Program-made: the position numbers and the translations under genes | Part shown: positions 35,868 to 44,027 of the stretch, piece after piece | Layout of the letters: every line of letters begins with the position of its first letter | Position numbering within the stretch: position 1 is the first letter of the stretch | From: JALEFZ01 sp038527485 | Lineage (GTDB): Bacteria; Bacteroidota; Bacteroidia; J057 | Length of the DNA stretch: 64,000 nucleotides | Assembly: GCA_038527485.1 (NCBI GenBank) | Contig: JBCBFT010000023.1 | Span: forward strand, 8,153-72,152 | Reading direction: 5' to 3' | The notes under the pieces: model-generated | The model's input: the letters and a program-made list of their open reading frames with translations, nothing else | Database searches by the model: none | Told to the model about the DNA's origin: nothing

Positions 35868-36932
35868 CTATTCTCGCTTCTCCGCAAATCCTCTCAACTC
35901 CTTATGCTCCTTCTCATGCTTGGTCAGTCCAAAACCATGTAGATTCTGTGAAGCGAAATCATGCGGATATGCTTCTACCCCTGGAAATCCTAGTCGGATG
36001 TCCTTGCCATCATGCGGGATATAATCTGTCTTCCAGATGTAGTCCCAAATCGCGAGTGTCAATCCAAAGTTTACCCCTGTCGTACGCTCCTCGGGCAGTT
36101 CATAGGCATGATGCCAAATATGCATTTCTGGACTGTTGAAGATGTACTTCATATAGGGACCTATCACTGCTGCTCCCAGCACGACTCCTCCCGCCGTAGC
36201 TCCCAAGACCGCAGGCCAAGCAAGATCATAGCTACTGGTGGTTACAAATAGTCCCAAGAATCCAAAAGCAATGGCGCCTGTCACCCTCCCACTGATACGG
36301 AAGTTGGCGTGGTTGTAATGTCCCCAGATGAGGGTGAAGATATGAATCAAGAAAAAGTCGTGCAAACCTACGCCCAGCAAAGCAAGTGGGATGTACTCTA
36401 TAGATCGGTAGACAATATTTTCCATCCAGTGGTAGCGGAGATGCGCGGCAAAGCCCATTTGTGCCACACTGTGGTGTACTTTGTGGAACTCCCAGAGTGC
36501 GGGTGACTTGTGCAGCAGACGATGCGTCCACCACTGGATGAAATCCCGTACGATGAAGCCTGTCATCAGGATCGCCCAAATAGGCCATCCATTCATGGGA
36601 TTGGACGCCTGCAAATCAAAGCCTGTCAAGGCTATGATACCCCCATTGAATAGATTGACAATGACATCCGTAGAAGCATTGTAAATGAGGAGGGAGAACA
36701 GGAAAAAGTTGAAAAACATGTAAAAGAAATCCAACCAAAAATCCTGACGGAACTTGGGCTGTTGCGCTCTCCATGGACGAATGACTTCGAGGACAAAAAA
36801 GAACGCAGAAACTACCATCAACATCCAGAAGTAGTTATGCCAAAGGGGACGGATTTGAAAGGTCATCTCTCGCCACAAATAGCCTGCGTAGTTCTGGTAG
36901 CCATTGATGAATATATCGAGGTATTTTTCCAT
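35868..36932 (-). CDS. Sterol desaturase / fatty acid hydroxylase family membrane protein
   Basis: The 354-residue membrane protein has four to five helices and the eight-histidine di-iron motif of the fatty acid hydroxylase superfamily: HRLLH at 137-141, HKVHH at 150-154 and HIWHH further on. Members use O2 and a di-iron centre to hydroxylate or desaturate lipids such as sterols, carotenoids or ornithine lipids. The substrate is unknown. ATG at 36932 (MEKYLDIF) was chosen because the upstream ATG at 36962 adds a Cys/Lys-rich extension atypical of the family. It is divergent from a lipoprotein gene. Confidence 0.9.
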   Translation of the reverse strand: MEKYLDIFINGYQNYAGYLWREMTFQIRPLWHNYFWMLMVVSAFFFVLEVIRPWRAQQPKFRQDFWLDFFYMFFNFFLFSLLIYNASTDVIVNLFNGGIIALTGFDLQASNPMNGWPIWAILMTGFIVRDFIQWWTHRLLHKSPALWEFHKVHHSVAQMGFAAHLRYHWMENIVYRSIEYIPLALLGVGLHDFFLIHIFTLIWGHYNHANFRISGRVTGAIAFGFLGLFVTTSSYDLAWPAVLGATAGGVVLGAAVIGPYMKYIFNSPEMHIWHHAYELPEERTTGVNFGLTLAIWDYIWKTDYIPHDGKDIRLGFPGVEAYPHDFASQNLHGFGLTKHEKEHKELRGFAEKRE

Positions 36933-37215
36933 TGTTTTCTTTCTACACGAGCATTTACCCAATACGCAAATATAGCGGATTCTCTATCCTAAAATTGTCG
37001 GCTTACGGGCGTTTGCCATTGTGTTTGTATCTCTATAAAGCTGATCATATTTGGGGAATCCCAATGTATCTTGGGTTACACGCACGCTTCGCATACGAGC
37101 CATGCTATTTATTTCCTCCCAAGTTGTCGTCCCACAAAAAAAGTTCAAAAGCACATTAAACGTTTGTCCCTTTCTCCCATCTATCTCTCCGAACAACGAC
37201 AACAAATCAACTATC

Positions 37216-37917
37216 ATGAACTTTCAACGCAGTATTTTCATCATTTCCCTTTTTCTTATGCTGGGACTTATCGCCTGTGAAGCTGAACCCGATGCCGTTA
37301 TTTCAGACGAGGAAGCCCTAGAGCAAGTCGAAGCTGCACTTGTCACGACAGAAGGCGGGATCACCACCCAAGCAGTGGATGCTACTGAGCTGAGTGCCGC
37401 AACCGCCAGCTTCTATCAAAACAATTGTAGTTTCAGTGGGGACAGCACATTCAATTACGCTCGGTCGGGAGGTGGCCGCTCGGTTTCTTTCACTTACACC
37501 TACGAATGGAGCATTGAATGTGAAGGATTTGTCCCTGATGTCTTCAAGTTGGAAACCTCCTATACAGGAAGTTATGATGGCATACGATATGATGCGACGA
37601 TAGATGGAGGGGGAAACTACAAAGTAGATCAGCTGTTGACAGGCAGCGAATATCTCCTCTCAGGAGAATATAGCTACACGGGGATGCAAGAATTCCAGGG
37701 GCGCTCGACACGTTCACTCAATACAACTTTTGAGATGGCCTTTTCGAGTGTGACAGTAGACAAAAGTACACAGGAGATTACAGGAGGAGCGGGAACTTTC
37801 TCGATTTTGGCTCAAGGGGCCAATGGTTCTCGTACGGTAGTGGGCGCATTTACCTACCTCGGCGGGGGTGTAGCAGAAGTCACCATCAATGGGACGACTT
37901 ATACAGTGAATTTGTAA
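37216..37917 (+). CDS. Lipoprotein of unknown function
   Basis: The 233-residue protein begins MNFQRSIFIISLFLMLGLIAC, a lipoprotein signal with Cys21 at the lipobox. The mature part starts with an acidic stretch (EAEPDAVISDEEALEQVEAAL) and continues as a Ser/Thr/Gly-rich, beta-strand-dominated domain with repeating YTGSYDG- and YSYTGMQ-like segments. The acidic residues after the Cys resemble the lipoprotein export signal for surface display known in some Bacteroidota, but this is inference. An upstream ATG at 37051 would hide the signal and is rejected. A dispersed repeat follows directly. Confidence 0.82.
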   Translation: MNFQRSIFIISLFLMLGLIACEAEPDAVISDEEALEQVEAALVTTEGGITTQAVDATELSAATASFYQNNCSFSGDSTFNYARSGGGRSVSFTYTYEWSIECEGFVPDVFKLETSYTGSYDGIRYDATIDGGGNYKVDQLLTGSEYLLSGEYSYTGMQEFQGRSTRSLNTTFEMAFSSVTVDKSTQEITGGAGTFSILAQGANGSRTVVGAFTYLGGGVAEVTINGTTYTVNL

Positions 37918-37919
37918 GA

Positions 37920-38072
37920 TTTGAGCATGGGAATAAACTCCACATGCTGTATTGCACTGTCCCTTCAGGACAATGAATGAGTTTAGAACACTGAAAGGGT
38001 GAGTCAGTACCTCCAAGAGTGACATTCTGTAGAATAATGGTTTCAACTTCAGCCTATAGGATCCTTTTCTAC
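37920..38072. repeat. Dispersed intergenic repeat, copy B
   Basis: This is the second copy of the element at 25324-25440, same orientation, with two insertions relative to A (about 37952-37964 and 38001-38018). Matching blocks include TTTGAGCATGGGAATAAACT, CTGAAAGGGT, CATTCTGTA, ATGGTTTCAA and CCTATAGGA. It begins three bases past the stop of the lipoprotein gene. Confidence 0.8.
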
Positions 38073-38120
38073 TCCTTATTCTTGTCTGTCCACCTACTTA
38101 TTCGATTCATGAAAGAAGAT

Positions 38121-38353
38121 AAATCAAAATAGATCAGCAAAGTCAGGCATCGTGACCAGCGCTTCTGGCTTCTGATTCAGTTCTTTAGACCATGTTTGAA
38201 ACCTCAAATCTGCGAAAATTTTGCGCTTTCAGAACCTGAACTTCATCTATTTTGATCGATTTAGCCCCACTAAATCTCACAAAATAGCTTTCACCAGAAC
38301 CTAAAATCCCTGCTTTTTAGCTAGATTTTCATTGTTCCAAACATGGTCTTAGA
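38121..38353. repeat. Nested inverted repeats, MITE-like block without a gene
   Basis: Two arm pairs are visible. The outer arm at 38184-38202 (TTTAGACCATGTTTGAAAC) matches the reverse complement of 38334-38353, with about 131 bases between. A second pair, 38121-38134 (AAATCAAAATAGAT) and 38245-38262, is also inverted, with a four-base insertion. The GCTTTC-AGAACCT segments at about 38225 and 38287 form an imperfect direct repeat. No reading frame of useful size lies inside. It occupies most of the 565-base gap behind the lipoprotein gene. Confidence 0.7.
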
Positions 38354-38383
38354 CTTTTCGCATTCTTTTACAAACCGTAAGGT

Positions 38384-38414
38384 AGGCCTCGCATGGGATA
38401 TGTGAGGCCTTTTT
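38384..38414 (+). terminator. Rho-independent terminator, plus strand
   Basis: A perfect stem AGGCCTC/GAGGCCT with a 13-base loop is followed by TTTTT. It lies about 470 bases past the lipoprotein stop, so it either ends a very long 3' tail or a non-coding transcript from the repeat block. Confidence 0.75.
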
Positions 38415-38419
38415 GGGAT

Positions 38420-38456
38420 AAAAAAATACCCCGCTACCACTGAAGGCAGTCGGGGC
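38420..38456 (-). terminator. Rho-independent terminator of the alpha/beta hydrolase gene
   Basis: On the minus strand CCCCGACTGCC pairs with GGTAGCGGGG (one mismatch) and is followed by TATTTTTTT. It lies 27 bases past the hydrolase stop codon. Confidence 0.85.
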
Positions 38457-38482
38457 TTTGTACCTGGCTACAGTACAATTTC

Positions 38483-40099
38483 TTATTCGAAGAGGATCTT
38501 CTGATGTGTCACAAGGTCACCTGAGCGAACCTTGATCAGATACATACCTGAAGTCAATCCTTCTCGGTCGATTTGTAAACGCGTTGTGCGAACATTTTGC
38601 AGTTGTCTCACTATTTGACCGTTGGTGTTCATCACGGTCACCTCATCTATCTGCTGAAGGCCATCCAAGACGATGTTGAGCTGGTCCTGCGCAGGATTAG
38701 GGTAGATGCTGAGCTGAGAAGCCAACTCGTCGTCATTGCTCGCAGGAATCGCTACATCAGATTCTGCTACGACACCCAGTGCAAAGGCAATACGAGGAGA
38801 TAGGTATCCTACCACAGAGTCGATATACGTACGTGCGATTACGGGATCGTTGGGATTATTCAACGTGATCTGGCAGTAACGCTCTTCTCCTGTGATGGGT
38901 CCCATATAGGCATTCACAAAAGTAGCAGAATCAATCCAGTCATAGGGGGCGATGTCTTCTGTCGCGCTATCAGCAGGTGCACCTTGAATAGAAGTAATAC
39001 ACTGAGAGAAAGCACCAGAAGATGGGATTCCTAATGGATATAACCCATCTACCCCTGTCTGTCCCAGAGAAGTATTCAAAGCAGCTGCCGCTTTATTATA
39101 AGGATCTCTCCAATCCAGGTCTTTCCAGATGTCGTTATTTCCTAGCTCATTGGCACGCTTTACAACGGCAAATCCCCCCGCTGCAGTATCGATTACGGAT
39201 AGGTCCTGAATAGGCTCCAATACGTTGGCAAGATCATATGGAGCAAACTGGTCACCAGGAGAGTGTACACTCAAGATCGGAGGATCACCTGCTTCTACCC
39301 AACTGATGTCACCACAAGCACCACCCAATGTAAATCCAAGATTGAACTCAGAGCTGTAAGTAGGATTTTGAGGTACATTCAATGTCTTCAACTGTAGCCC
39401 ATAAGGATCGCCAACTAGGGCAGTATCCAAATAAGGTGTAGCAGGAGTTGTATTAAAGTTAAAGAACTTCAACAGCTCTGTCTGCTCATAACGCTTCAAG
39501 AAGCAAGCTCCATATACCAGATATCCACCTGTACCTGATCCACCTGTCACGATCTTATTGGGATCTAGACCATAAGGATCGCCGTCTTCTGCTTCTGTCT
39601 TGCGCAGGTAACGGATCGCCGCACGTAGATCCTGAATCCCTCTATAAGCTGCTTCCAGGATCGTCTCACGCTGCGCATCGATGTTACCTGTCAAGTTCCA
39701 TCCAAGACGGTTGTCGATACATGCTACGACGTATCCCTGACGCGCAAATCTATTGGCGATCTCTACAAGTAAACTGTCGTTGCGGTTGCCTGTAAAGCCT
39801 CCGTTTACAATTGCGGGGAAGAAAGTCCCACTGTGACAAAGGATGATGGCGGGGCGCTCCGACGCTGTATCTCCTGCAGGCTCATAGATCGTCATGAACT
39901 TGGGTACCTGCGCGGGATTAGCCATTCCACCTGAAGCAATGACAGGGAAGATACTGACATTGTTACTGTAGACCAGACTGTCCGTCTTGGTCACGCTAGA
40001 GAAGATTTCATCCAGATAGCGAGTCTGTGCTTGGGCCTGGAAAGCGACCAGCCCCATCGCTATGAACATGAATGCGTAAATAATTCTCTTCATAATCAT
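38483..40099 (-). CDS. Secreted alpha/beta hydrolase with T9SS sorting domain
   Basis: The 538-residue protein has a signal peptide (about 1-25, ends QAQAQ). The central region (about 65-320) follows the alpha/beta hydrolase fold: a strand RPAIILCHSG (the HSG oxyanion area), YVVACIDNRLGWN, and the nucleophile elbow GGSGTGG (Ser in G-x-S-x-G). SVHSPGDQFAPYD may hold a catalytic acid. The last ~80 residues form a T9SS type A sorting domain (IYPNPAQDQLNIV, TVMNTNGQIVRQL, GLTSGMYLIKV). It is probably an esterase or carboxylic ester hydrolase on the cell surface, substrate unknown. It follows a TonB receptor gene by 146 bases on the same strand. ATG at 40093 is an equally good start. Confidence 0.85.
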   Translation of the reverse strand: MIMKRIIYAFMFIAMGLVAFQAQAQTRYLDEIFSSVTKTDSLVYSNNVSIFPVIASGGMANPAQVPKFMTIYEPAGDTASERPAIILCHSGTFFPAIVNGGFTGNRNDSLLVEIANRFARQGYVVACIDNRLGWNLTGNIDAQRETILEAAYRGIQDLRAAIRYLRKTEAEDGDPYGLDPNKIVTGGSGTGGYLVYGACFLKRYEQTELLKFFNFNTTPATPYLDTALVGDPYGLQLKTLNVPQNPTYSSEFNLGFTLGGACGDISWVEAGDPPILSVHSPGDQFAPYDLANVLEPIQDLSVIDTAAGGFAVVKRANELGNNDIWKDLDWRDPYNKAAAALNTSLGQTGVDGLYPLGIPSSGAFSQCITSIQGAPADSATEDIAPYDWIDSATFVNAYMGPITGEERYCQITLNNPNDPVIARTYIDSVVGYLSPRIAFALGVVAESDVAIPASNDDELASQLSIYPNPAQDQLNIVLDGLQQIDEVTVMNTNGQIVRQLQNVRTTRLQIDREGLTSGMYLIKVRSGDLVTHQKILFE

Positions 40100-40245
40100 A
40101 GGTAATTAAGGTTTTGGTTAAAGAATGTATTTGTAGTAGTCCACAGGTTGGTCCTGTGAGATATAGGGAATGACAAGGGTCATTTTCCTACACGATTTTA
40201 CGATTTATGCCTCTCCCAAAGGATTATGGAAGAGGTTTCAAATGA

Positions 40246-43071
40246 TTATTTGGGTGCTACATCAAACGTCACCGAGAAGTAAGAGAGTCGGCCAATCAAG
40301 GGACCTCCATAAGCTTGATACACTCTGTTGTTCAAGATATTGGCTGAACCTAGTTTGAAGGTTCCTTTGATCTCATCCACATACTTACTCACCTGAGCGT
40401 CTACGAGTCCATAGTCTTCGATGAAACCCGTAAACTGGGGAGAACCTTCAAATAAGAAGCCTTGCACCCACTTATAATTGGCACTGAATCCCCAACCCTC
40501 TGTATTTCTGATTCGGACATTGCGCCCTGTAATACCCAAGTTAAACTTATGCTCGGGCGTGTTGAAAGCAGGAATGATGGGATCATCAGTGGCTGTATTG
40601 AGTCGGTTCCATGAATAGTTCCCATTCAATGTGATCTCATCTGTCAGGAAGTAGTCTAGCCCTACGGCTACACCTTGCGTCGTCACGACATCTTGTGCGT
40701 TGGACGCGATACGGAATGCCTGGACTGACGTAGGAATCCCTGTGGTGAAACCTACATCTAAGCCGATTTCAAAACCAATGAAGTCTTGGTACCGACTGTA
40801 GTAGTAGTTGGCATCAAAGTAGATCTTGTCATTTAAGCTGACTCTGTATCCTAACTCGATGGTCTGCACACGTTCAGGACGTATGGGATCGACATTGAAA
40901 TATTCGAGCGTATCTCCATTGAAGGTATTGGAGTAGGCCTCCAAAGACTCCGCTGTCAGTAAGCTATCTCTCCCGTCTAGATTCCCAAGCAAGATAGCGC
41001 GTCCTACATTATAGAAGAGGAACTGATTGGAGAGGGTCGGATTGCGAATGGCCCCACCAAAGGAAATGCGAAATACTTGTGATTCATCTGGTGTCCAAAC
41101 CAATGAGACAGCGGGAGAGAACAGATAGTTAAAGTTCTGGTTCTTGTCCATTCGCAGCGTCGCATTGAGTCTTAGCTCATCATTGGCCATCTGCTTCTCT
41201 AGCCCTGCATAGACGCCGTATTCGAAGTTGGTGATCCGCTCTGCTGTATCCAGGAAGATGGTTCCTTCTGTATTGGGTGCATACAAGCGCGCATTGCTCC
41301 CTAGCGTAATTTTCCCAAACGCAGGCGTAAATTTGTACTCTCCATGCAGATGGTAAAGTGCCGAACGGTCAACGAACCTTGTCCCTCCCTCTGTGAAGGG
41401 TTTGGAGACAATGTCATTAAACACAGAGTCGAAAGCTGCTGTGCCTGGGACCAAGTAGTTGTTGTCCACCACTGAGCGCACATCGTCGTGGAAGGTCCCA
41501 ATCAACCCATTATTTGCGGCGACGATACTATCAGCCGTAGCAAAGTCATAGATAAAAGGCGGCGTACGCGGGACAGAAGGAAAGCCTTCGATGGCGCGAA
41601 CCTGGGCAGGAAATCCTAGCTCTACATAGGTCGTACGATACTCCTGACTCCAATCAGAGTCCGATTTTCTATTCTCTTGAAGCTTGAAGGCCGTAAATAC
41701 GGCATCGTATGAATTTCCTGCGTCTTCATGCGTCATATAAGCACGCAGAAAGTATTTGTCTCGCTTCTGTATCTCTAGACGATGCTGAAAAAACTGAATG
41801 TCTTTCAAGCTGATACGGTTGTCGCCCTGAAAAACCGTGGTTCCATTGCTGTAAGACGTAGAGGCAATCACCTCTGCATCATTATTGAGCTTGTAGTGAA
41901 AGGCCAGGTTGCCCTTAAAGTTGCGTGTATCATAATCGACGAGGTCTCGTTCGAGGTAGCCTGTCCGATGCCAGCGTCCCAATCCAGGTGTTTTGATTCT
42001 GTCGTCGGGGTTGGTGGCGCGATTTTGTGCGGGATTCAAGTTTTCGTCTCCATACCTATTCACGGCATCATATCCTCCAGGATTGTCCACTCCTACATAA
42101 GGTACAGCACGAGAGTCTGATGTATCACGATAGGATTCGTCCATATTGTTGGCCTCCCAGTCGTCTGCCCGCATGTAAAAGACATTGATCTTAAAGGCAA
42201 AGCGATCCTTCCCATTTTTATCCTGAAAGACTTTGGCGTAGCGAATGGCCCCTTCTGCGAGATTTCTCTCCCCTACTTTGACAGATGCGCTCAAGCCTCT
42301 ATGGACAAAAGGATTCTTGGTTTTCATCGAGATTACCCCGTTGAAGGCATTGGGTCCGTAGTAGGCGGAGCTCGCCCCGACGATCAAGTCTACTGATTCT
42401 ACATCGAGATCAGAAGCCCCCAGGAAGTTTCCTAGTGAGAAGTTCAATCCAGGAGATTGATTGTCTACTCCATCGATGAGCTGAAGGGATCGGACAGGAG
42501 CGGTACTATTAAAGCCTCGGGTATTGACGATTTTGAAGCCTAAGCTAGCGGCTGTCAAATCTACCCCTTTGAGATTACCTAATCCATCGTAGAAGTTAGC
42601 TGCGGGGGTTTCTTTGATGGCATTGATCCCCATAGATTCCACTGTCACAGGGGACCGTTTTTTCCGTTCCTCTGCTGCATTTGCAATGATATCCACCGCG
42701 GCCAGTTCTACACGTTTTTCTTTCATCACCACATTGACAGGCTGCGCGAAATCTGTGACGGTTTGGGTCACAGAGTCCATTCCAAAATACGTGATGATCA
42801 GATTGAGGGGGGGATTTTGCTTTACCGTGAGAGAAAATTCTCCATTTTTATTGGTCAAGGTTCCCGTTCTTGTTCCTTCAATCATGACAGCGGCTCCTAC
42901 GACAGGATCGCTATTTTCTTTTTGAAGTTTGCCTTTGATCTCTCCTTGAGCGTAGGTAAATGTCCAACTCCCCAATACCCATAGACACATGAGTAAGGTC
43001 AGTCTTTTGCACAGCTTTCCTGTTTGGCCATTTATGACAATGGCGCGAGGGCGATAGTAGTAGTAGTTCAT
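40246..43071 (-). CDS. TonB-dependent outer-membrane receptor
   Basis: The 941-residue protein has an N-terminal signal segment (hydrophobic LTLLMCLWVLGSWTFTYAQ, about 24-42, preceded by a 23-residue positively charged start), a carboxypeptidase-regulatory-like domain (about 43-125, GEIKGKLQKENSDPVVGAAV), a plug (about 140-260, with LIDGVDNQSPGLNF and GASSAYYGPNAFNGVISMKT) and a beta-barrel that ends LSYFSVTFDVAPK. The substrate is unknown and there is no SusD partner. The hydrolase gene behind it on the same strand may process the ligand. A perfect 12-base palindrome CTGATTAATCAG at 43093-43104, 22 bases before the ATG, could be an operator. Confidence 0.92.
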   Translation of the reverse strand: MNYYYYRPRAIVINGQTGKLCKRLTLLMCLWVLGSWTFTYAQGEIKGKLQKENSDPVVGAAVMIEGTRTGTLTNKNGEFSLTVKQNPPLNLIITYFGMDSVTQTVTDFAQPVNVVMKEKRVELAAVDIIANAAEERKKRSPVTVESMGINAIKETPAANFYDGLGNLKGVDLTAASLGFKIVNTRGFNSTAPVRSLQLIDGVDNQSPGLNFSLGNFLGASDLDVESVDLIVGASSAYYGPNAFNGVISMKTKNPFVHRGLSASVKVGERNLAEGAIRYAKVFQDKNGKDRFAFKINVFYMRADDWEANNMDESYRDTSDSRAVPYVGVDNPGGYDAVNRYGDENLNPAQNRATNPDDRIKTPGLGRWHRTGYLERDLVDYDTRNFKGNLAFHYKLNNDAEVIASTSYSNGTTVFQGDNRISLKDIQFFQHRLEIQKRDKYFLRAYMTHEDAGNSYDAVFTAFKLQENRKSDSDWSQEYRTTYVELGFPAQVRAIEGFPSVPRTPPFIYDFATADSIVAANNGLIGTFHDDVRSVVDNNYLVPGTAAFDSVFNDIVSKPFTEGGTRFVDRSALYHLHGEYKFTPAFGKITLGSNARLYAPNTEGTIFLDTAERITNFEYGVYAGLEKQMANDELRLNATLRMDKNQNFNYLFSPAVSLVWTPDESQVFRISFGGAIRNPTLSNQFLFYNVGRAILLGNLDGRDSLLTAESLEAYSNTFNGDTLEYFNVDPIRPERVQTIELGYRVSLNDKIYFDANYYYSRYQDFIGFEIGLDVGFTTGIPTSVQAFRIASNAQDVVTTQGVAVGLDYFLTDEITLNGNYSWNRLNTATDDPIIPAFNTPEHKFNLGITGRNVRIRNTEGWGFSANYKWVQGFLFEGSPQFTGFIEDYGLVDAQVSKYVDEIKGTFKLGSANILNNRVYQAYGGPLIGRLSYFSVTFDVAPK

Positions 43072-43485
43072 AGTACAAAGTTTAGTCTCTGCCTGATTAA
43101 TCAGTTCTAAAAAAAGACCTTACAGCTAATTATATATCAATAGTCTATAGTGTTTATTACAGATATTTAATTGAGAAATCGTAGTGTTTTAAAAGTTTCT
43201 TAAATATCAATATACGATGAATCAGATGAAGAGGAAAGAACTCAGGTTAATTTCTTAGTAAAACTGGCCTTGAGGATTTCTACATACTGCCTTTTCTGTC
43301 AAGCGTCCTCACTTACTTAGACGATTCTCCCCTTTTCTTTTCTGGACATTTACCCTCAAGTCAACTTTCTCAGTTTTACAGGCAGGATTTTAATTTTCAT
43401 TCCATAGACATTTATGGATACCAATCACACATATGATTTTGAGATAGGAACATACGACAAAAGCTATTAACTAAAATCAAGGATT
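43072..43485. promoter_or_regulatory. Divergent intergenic control region ahead of the RiPP block
   Basis: The 414 bases separate the TonB receptor gene (minus) from the first gene of the RiPP block (plus). The region is A/T-rich. The only distinct element seen is the palindrome CTGATTAATCAG (43093-43104) next to the receptor start. No reading frame, terminator or exact TAnnTTTG promoter with a spaced -33 element was found. The promoter of the RiPP block must lie here or be internal. Confidence 0.55.
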
Positions 43486-44010
43486 ATGAAGCGTGTATTA
43501 TTTGTGTTAGGACAGCTAAACGACCTAGATATTGATTGGATGATCCAAAACGGTTCCAAGCGCCAACTCAAAAGTGGGGACTGGTTGATCAGACAGGGAA
43601 GAGAGATAGAAAACCTTTACATCGTTCTATCGGGAAGTTTTTCAGTATTAAATGAACAGCGACAAGATGTAGAGATTGCCAATGTGGGACCTGGAGAGGT
43701 GTTGGGTGAAATGTCATTCATTGATGCACGCCCACCAGAAGCTTCTATCCTTGCCTTAGAGACCTCCTCTGTATTTTATATCCCAAAGCGGCTGGTAAAA
43801 CAGAAGATGGAGAAAGATCCAGGATTTGCTGCACGTTTCTACCTCGCGATGTCTATGTTTTTGTCGAGTCGCCTCCGTACCACGATGAGTACTTTAGGAT
43901 ACAGCATCTCACAAGAAGATCCTGACGAGATCGATCTCAATGTACTACAGCAAGTGGGGCAAGCAGGCGCACGCTTCAGCCAGATTCTCCTCAAGTTTTC
44001 AGAAGTCTAA
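43486..44010 (+). CDS. Cyclic-nucleotide-binding domain protein without DNA-binding domain
   Basis: The 174-residue protein is a single cNMP-binding (CRP-type) beta-roll, with LKSGDWLIRQGREIENLYIVLSG, GPGEVLGEMSFIDARPPEASILA (the phosphate-binding cassette region, where the usual Arg is displaced) and a C-terminal helix. The helix-turn-helix of CRP is missing, and instead a short tail ends ARFSQILLKFSEV. It therefore senses or binds a ligand and acts on a partner protein. Small cNMP-binding proteins occur in NHLP export loci of other phyla, in line with its place 17 bases upstream of the TolC gene. Nucleotide binding itself is inferred. Confidence 0.85.
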   Translation: MKRVLFVLGQLNDLDIDWMIQNGSKRQLKSGDWLIRQGREIENLYIVLSGSFSVLNEQRQDVEIANVGPGEVLGEMSFIDARPPEASILALETSSVFYIPKRLVKQKMEKDPGFAARFYLAMSMFLSSRLRTTMSTLGYSISQEDPDEIDLNVLQQVGQAGARFSQILLKFSEV

Positions 44011-44027
44011 TCTAGAACACACATCAG

